A stretch of 64,000 bases of DNA from Branchiostoma floridae (lineage: Eukaryota; Chordata; Leptocardii; Amphioxiformes; Branchiostomatidae): contig NC_049984.1 of the NCBI RefSeq assembly GCF_000003815.2, positions 3,057,897 through 3,121,896 on the forward strand. The letters run 5' to 3'. Positions 58,895-64,000 of the stretch are shown here, in pieces. The translations under genes and the position numbers were made by a program. The notes under the pieces are model-generated. The model made no database searches. It saw only the letters and a list, made by a program, of their open reading frames with translations, and was not told the DNA's origin. The stretch's first letter is position 1; every line of letters begins with the position of its first letter.

Positions 58895-59784
58895 GGTAAT
58901 ACAGTGCATATCACGTAGACAGAGGTTAAAACAATACAGATCAATCACATTTATTTTGACTCTTATACATGTATTTAAGAAACATATGTAACAAGTGGCC
59001 TTTATAACAATTACATGTCCATGTACAACAAATGTACATTTTGTATTTACAAATTTTTTTGGTTCATTCAAACATAAAACGTTTGCTACAAAACTATAGT
59101 ACAAATGTAATTCTATTTCAAAGTTTAAACAGTAAAAGTATTCAGAATTCTCATTCCAAAGTTATCTGCCAAACATGTTGGCAAATGTTGCAAAGCAGCA
59201 TAACACCACAAGGGGTGTTGGGGCAAGAGGTATAAAATTACAATTTAGATATGTACAGACATGTATAATTCAATTTGGAAAATCATACAACTTTGTCATG
59301 GAACGTAATCTCATTTCTCCCTTCTCAAAATCAGAGAAGACATGTTATACATATATAACACTATAAAAGTTTGCAGTGGTCAATACATGTACTTACTGCT
59401 GCATTTTCTTCAAATACTGCTAGGTGGCACTGCTATATGGTCAATAGATTTGCATGCTTACCTCATCTTCCTTCAGCAAAGCTCAACAGATGAACTTCTG
59501 GCCTTGTGCTTCCTAACTTTTCGTCCCAATTTCTTTACTTACTGCTGCAATGTTCTTCACTTACTGCTGCAATGTTCTTTACTTACTGCTGCAGTGTTCT
59601 TCTGTTGGGTGAAACTGCTAAACAGTCTACAGGCTTTGCATAGTGTACTTGAGTTTCTGTGACCCCCTGACTCATGACTCTTGAAAGTTGAATTCTCTAC
59701 GCATTTCTAAGTTCATGACACTCCTGTAGTTTTCTCAACTACTGCTAGGTGGCACAACTTGACAGTCTAGAGACTATGCAAACC
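58895..59784. other. Probable 3' untranslated or downstream sequence of the coiled-coil gene
   Basis: AT-rich, no ORF. It lies directly 3' of the minus-strand stop at 59785. The phrase ttacttactgctgcaatgttctt repeats three times near 59535-59600. Confidence 0.35.
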
Positions 59785-60257
59785 TCATCTTTGTCCTCCC
59801 TCCGTGAAACTTGAAAGATGTGTCAAAGCCTTATGTTTCTTATGTCTCTTCCCCGTGTCTATTTTTACGAGGGCTGGTTCGGACTGTGCAGACTTTGCCG
59901 TCAGCGCCCTCAACTTTGACGAAGGCTCCTTCAGACTGGGCAGGGACACTTGTCTCATCTTCTCCCTCATCGCCAGCACTTCATACTCCTGCTTCAGGGT
60001 GTTAAACTCTCGCTTCAGCGCCACAAACTCCTTAAACCCGGCCTGCTGCGCGCTGGACTGCTGCTCCAGCTTCCGTAGCTGGTCTCGCAGCTGCGCTATC
60101 GTGTTTGCCATCTCCTCTTTCTCCTGGGCCAGGGCATCGAAGAGAGCTCTGTTTTTGTCGTACTGTTCGCTGAGATCGGAAAGGGTTCTCTCCTGTTCAT
60201 CCTGATGCTCCTTTCTCAGCATCACTTCTTCCTCCAGCGACTGGACTCTTTTCTGTA
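59785..60257 (-). CDS. Coiled-coil protein, last coding exon (~157 aa)
   Basis: Starts just after a splice acceptor: minus strand reads a (TTGA)n tract then TTGATCCACAG|GTTACAG. The exon encodes LQKRVQSLEEEVMLRKEHQ, a continuous heptad coiled coil to about residue 115 (LFDALAQEKEEM, QLRDQLRKLEQQ, LKREFNTLKQEYEVL), then a basic, Ser/Thr-rich tail ending TGKRHKKHKALTHLSS and TEGGQR, stop. No frameshift. Upstream exons lie to the right. I do not recognise the family; ciliary or centrosomal coiled-coil proteins are the likeliest kind, but nothing specific supports that. Confidence 0.65.
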
Positions 60258-60400
60258 ACCTGTGGATCAATCAATCAATCAACCAACGAATCAATCAATG
60301 AAACAATCAATCAATAAATCAATCAACAAAACAATTAATCACCAACTTATCAACCAATCAAAGAGGCAATTAATCAACAAATCAATCAACCAATGAAATG
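60258..60400 (-). repeat. Intronic (TTGA)n-like tract at the splice acceptor
   Basis: Degenerate (atca)n/(TTGA)n simple repeat over ~140 bp, ending at the acceptor of the coiled-coil exon. It replaces a normal pyrimidine tract. Confidence 0.75.
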
Positions 60401-60666
60401 GCTTACTAATCCACAAACTTTGCAGCCAAGCTTGCTAAGTTTTACCCATTGCTACATAGCACCACTGGTTGAAACAAACAGTACTAGTATTACCATGGTA
60501 AAGATATTCACTAGAATCGCAGATGTGAAGGGAATCCAGTCCTTGATGAAAGATAGGGTGGAGTGGAGGCAACTTTCAAGCTTGGCTCAAGCAGGAGCTT
60601 GACCAAAGTAAAGTAAGTATTTTTCTCAGCGTACAGAAAACAGAAAAAAATTGAAAAAATAGTAAA

Positions 60667-60980
60667 ACTAGAGTTCCACGAACACATACCTTTGCCAAAT
60701 AAACCAGGTTTGTTATGTAGAATGATGTCTGTAGACAAATGCGTTACTCATTTCATTTTCTTTATAATTAAATGCTTGGAGTTGGTTTATAAAATTTCGG
60801 CATTTATTATGCAAATTAGATCCCAATTTACAATTAATTGATATCAAATTGTATCAAGCATTACTTAAGCTATCAGCATACCAAAAATCATGATGATCCT
60901 TTGATCCATTCTTGACTTATTCTCTTTCAAAGTCTTTAAATACACCTCTTACTCTCTTCCCTCTTTCTCAGTTACATATG
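60667..60980. repeat. Dispersed repeat, copy cut by a gap
   Basis: Starts actagagttccacg and matches 41005-41270 in order (ttgccaaat-aaaccagg, atgatgtctgtagac, agttacatatg), ending at the N-run. Confidence 0.7.
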
Positions 60981-61085
60981 NNNNNNNNNNNNNNNNNNNN
61001 NNNNNNNNNNNNNNNNNNNNNNNNNNNNNNNNNNNNNNNNNNNNNNNNNNNNNNNNNNNNNNNNNNNNNNNNNNNNNNNNGATAC

Positions 61086-61252
61086 ACTTTATAGTATGAA
61101 GCCTTTTATCAATATCCTCCAATTACAATCATTGGAGTCATTACTTTCCAGGCATTCGTTTTATGCAACTTAGAAGGTAAGTGGCGAGAAAGTAATGACT
61201 CCAATGATTTGTAATTTGGAGGATATTGATAAAAGGCTTCATACTATAAAGT
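61086..61252. repeat. Long hairpin, ~65-bp arms, beside an assembly gap
   Basis: 61086-61151 (actttatagtatgaagcc, then caatatcctccaatt and gactcattactttc in order) is the near-perfect complement of 61187-61252. The loop is ~35 bp. The left arm starts five bases after the N-run. It may be a foldback MITE or an assembly artefact. Confidence 0.8.
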
Positions 61253-63037
61253 TGTGCCTCAAAATTTGAGTTGTGCTTATTATTTCTGGGTTAGGCCGAG
61301 AACATATTGATCACCCCTCGTAAATGCATGCAACATAGAAATGTCTGTATAAACTTGCTCATAACTGCCTTTTGTATCTGATATGACAAACAGCATAGTG
61401 CATTTTATGAACTTGAAACGCCAAGCTTGATCTTTTTTATATTTCCTTGGATTTTAACGTCCCTTACAAAATGACACAAAAAAGTTTACATGTGTGCACT
61501 CTGCGTTGTGTCTATATATCTGATCCAATAAACATCGAAGACAACTTTGTAGCATCGACAACATGTCGAAGTTTAAACAATACTGTCGTGCTCGTTAATG
61601 AACGACATATTCTTCCCGTCTAACGACGTAATTGTCCAGACAAATACTCCCATTACTCCTGGACGTACCGACAGACGTCAGTACTTCCGCTGGTATTGTT
61701 AGATGTTTCGTGACATGTATGTAGTGTGTATCGGCTTTGTCTTTACTTCGCGACAATACACACTGGGATGTCTGAGAGACACTACACTTTACTTTGCCTT
61801 ATGATCTATGCATGCATTTTTAGAATGAACCCAAGGCCATTCTTTTTCTTGCACGTCTATACCATAGGAATGTGTAGGTCACCCATTTTTCCCTAAGAAA
61901 TACGCTCTTTGTAGTAGAGATACGCCAAATTTACGAAACATTCAACACCTTTGCCCAAGTTGCCAGGCATTTTCAAATTGTCATATTCGAATATTTCAAC
62001 ATTTTGATTCAAGTAGCTAAAATACGTTACGCCTTGTGACTGGACTATATTGTTTAACTAGAATAAAGGATAGAAATGTCATTCTGTGGTACAATTTGGT
62101 TGTTCAGAGCGGTCATGAGAACACTCATATAAAATTTCAAAGCTCAGAAAATCTGTGTGCTGGTCCTGGGTCCTTGTTGATGACTACACTGTATGTACAT
62201 AGTATGTGCGTGCTGGCGTTAAGTAAGTGGCCTTAGGTAACAATCAATTACCTATTATCGAGACTTCTGTACGTAATCAAATTTTCTCGAAGATTGATTG
62301 TATAAAACCAGCAATATTAACATTGCATTGATGTTATCAAGCTTCAAGAGGTTTAGCTCCAATGACTGACATGCCGTACTATTGAACAATGTCAAACATA
62401 CATACTCGATTTATTGTTTGACATTGTTAAATTTTACTTTGTTAATCTTTATCTCGCAACTGTTTCTATGTTTCGTACTCAGACAAGTTGTCCGTTGAGC
62501 CACAGGCCCTTTCTTTGCACCGGACGCAAGAGGATTGGCGCTGTACAGGGTTTGTTAAACCTCCTGCTTTAGTTTTAGATTTACTTAAGAATCTATGTAT
62601 TTCTTTAGTATCTGATAAGGAAATGAGGAAATGAAATTGGCATATATGAAAGGTAATGCTAGAAATACATATTCCCAAGGGAAAAAAGCACATACACAAA
62701 ACTGTTCATGTCAATGGATGAGTTTATTTATTATTTCCCTATCATCAGTGATAACGACTAATGTCAGTCCCGACATGTGGGAATATGGAAAGGTCATTGT
62801 CAGCTCTACATCACTAACTAATTTTCAAACATACAAGCAAATAATGCCTAAAGGTCACAATCTAGAATATAGAATATTTTAGTCTCATTGTATCAAAAAT
62901 ACATTTGTCAATCTAGAACATACTTTAACGTCATACGGTACCTATATCACACCTTTTATCCAAGTGTCAGAATGATTGCCAATATCAATGACGCAACAAA
63001 CACACACACCACAGATTACAATATTTCACGGAAAGTC
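61253..63037. other. Non-coding, probable 3' flank or UTR of the gene to the right
   Basis: AT-rich. A 14-bp inverted pair AACAATGTCAAACA / TGTTTGACATTGTT is at 62385-62428. No ORF accepted. Confidence 0.35.
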
Positions 63038-63961
63038 CTAGCAGGAGTTCTCGAAGCGTGGCAAGAGTTCTCTCCGCTCCCTCATGACGGTCACCTGTCG
63101 GACGTACCCGGACAGCACCTGACGACACTCCCGCTCGAACCCCGACAGCGTACCGCTCCCGTCTGCCCGCCGGATGTAGCTGTCCAGTACGGAGGTGTAC
63201 AAGTCCGAGTCCACGATTCTCAGCTCGGCGATGACGGCGTAGTTCCTGAGGGTCAGCTTGCCGAAGGGTTCGTGCCTGCAGCCCTCAGAAACGGACAGCG
63301 AGCGGTCCTTCCTCAGTCGGTCCAGGATGCGTCCGTACGAGTCGTGGATGGGTCTCAGGTCGGCGGCTAGAGAGAAGTGTCCCGACCGGTCGGTGTCGGT
63401 TCGGCTGACCTTGCCGGTGGCTTCAGATGTGTCGTCTCCAGACCGCCGTCTCTTCCTGATGTTCACCGTACTGTCGGGACTGGCCGGGCGGGAGGACACC
63501 GGGGAGGAGGACGAAGCTCTGGCGGGGGACGGAGCCGGTCTGGTCTGGCGGGAGGCTTTCGGTGACTGCGATGAGGTGATTTCACTCTCGTCGGTGGAGA
63601 CGGGCGTTGAAGGACGGCTGTGGTGCGGAGACCTCGCCATCATGACCCCGATGACCTTCTGGTAGCGGTGCAGCATCAGCATGGAGACGTACAGGGCGAC
63701 TCCCAGACGGCGGTGGCTGTGCATGACGGGGCTGGTGGGTGGGTGGAAGAGCTTGTCACAGTTGTCGCACAGGCACAAGACTCTCTCGCAGTTGTAGGAC
63801 ACACAGACGGGGTCCAGGCAGACCCAGGCCGCCTGGTGGCCGCACCGCCCGCACAGGAACGATCGTGCCTTGGCGTCGAAGTCGTCGGCCCTCTTGGCGA
63901 TCCACTCGGCTCGGGACCCGGAGTAGGAAGCGCTGCGGGGAAGGCTGTCTGTTCTCTCCAT
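63038..63961 (-). CDS. Cysteine-rich zinc-binding-like protein, last exon (307 aa from ATG)
   Basis: From MERTDSLPRSAS the ORF is open to the stop after RFENSC. It is also open upstream to the right edge; a possible acceptor tttgcgcag sits at about 63985, so it may be an internal or last exon with more to the right. Residues ~32-84 have an ordered set CxxC-x7-C-x4-C-x4-C-x4-C-x-C-x2-C-x4-H-x7-H-x-H (FLCGRC ... DNCDKLFH ... MHSH), like a B-box or other cross-brace zinc domain. It is followed by a hydrophobic stretch (LGVALYVSMLML), a Ser/Pro/Arg-rich linker with KRRR and a C-terminal helical region. GC-rich codon use differs from the AT-rich flanks and fits a real gene. Family not recognised. 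Confidence 0.7.
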   Translation of the reverse strand: MERTDSLPRSASYSGSRAEWIAKRADDFDAKARSFLCGRCGHQAAWVCLDPVCVSYNCERVLCLCDNCDKLFHPPTSPVMHSHRRLGVALYVSMLMLHRYQKVIGVMMARSPHHSRPSTPVSTDESEITSSQSPKASRQTRPAPSPARASSSSPVSSRPASPDSTVNIRKRRRSGDDTSEATGKVSRTDTDRSGHFSLAADLRPIHDSYGRILDRLRKDRSLSVSEGCRHEPFGKLTLRNYAVIAELRIVDSDLYTSVLDSYIRRADGSGTLSGFERECRQVLSGYVRQVTVMRERRELLPRFENSC

Positions 63962-64000
63962 ATCGTCACGTTCGTGTTGAAGTCTGCGCAAATCAGTCGA

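Overview
This is a draft-assembly window of an animal genome, most likely a cephalochordate (Branchiostoma). That assignment is an inference. It rests on intron-containing gene pieces (first coding exon of spire with its KIND domain, a C2H2 zinc-finger gene 5' end), on a dense mix of short non-autonomous DNA transposons, LINEs, a tRNA-derived SINE and a Gypsy-like LTR element, on frequent catgtacatgta words, and on six N-runs (9174-9333, 34141-34240, 43754-43853, 48899-49327, 54231-54898, 60981-61080) plus single Ns at 35232 and 39318. There are no operons and no bacterial features.

Host coding sequence is sparse and mostly on the minus strand: spire exon 1 (29857-30106), the last exon of a coiled-coil protein (about 59785-60257), a cysteine-rich protein exon running to the right edge (63038-63961 or beyond), and a degenerate zinc-finger 5' exon on the plus strand (38966-39317).

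0-19 kb is repeat-rich: tandem duplications, MITEs with clear target-site duplications (TSDs), and a nest at 8996-12420 in which a CAGGG-ended TIR element with a 5-bp TSD holds a 3.07-kb LTR retrotransposon. That retrotransposon keeps an intact 673-residue Gag-protease ORF but no reverse transcriptase or integrase. 19-27 kb has a piggyBac-like relic (TTAA sites) with a short two-exon reading frame whose intron holds a 1.55-kb TIR element, another CAGGG element, and a LINE copy with a textbook 5' inversion (twin priming) between two 12-bp TSDs. 28-31 kb holds a PIF/Harbinger-like MITE, spire exon 1, its promoter, and an 889-bp TIR element about 0.3 kb upstream of the spire ATG.

33-43 kb is a tangle: a 500-bp inverted repeat with two further copies, a long-TIR element, 3' ends of several LINEs and the zinc-finger fragment. 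44-58 kb is poor in recognisable transposons and contains three unrelated tandem arrays that share a period near 148 bp, then a GC-richer stretch with no ORFs that could be regulatory. 58-64 kb holds a full SINE with its TSD, the two host exons and a long hairpin beside a gap.

All repeat assignments come from reading termini, TSDs and motifs directly; no database was searched.
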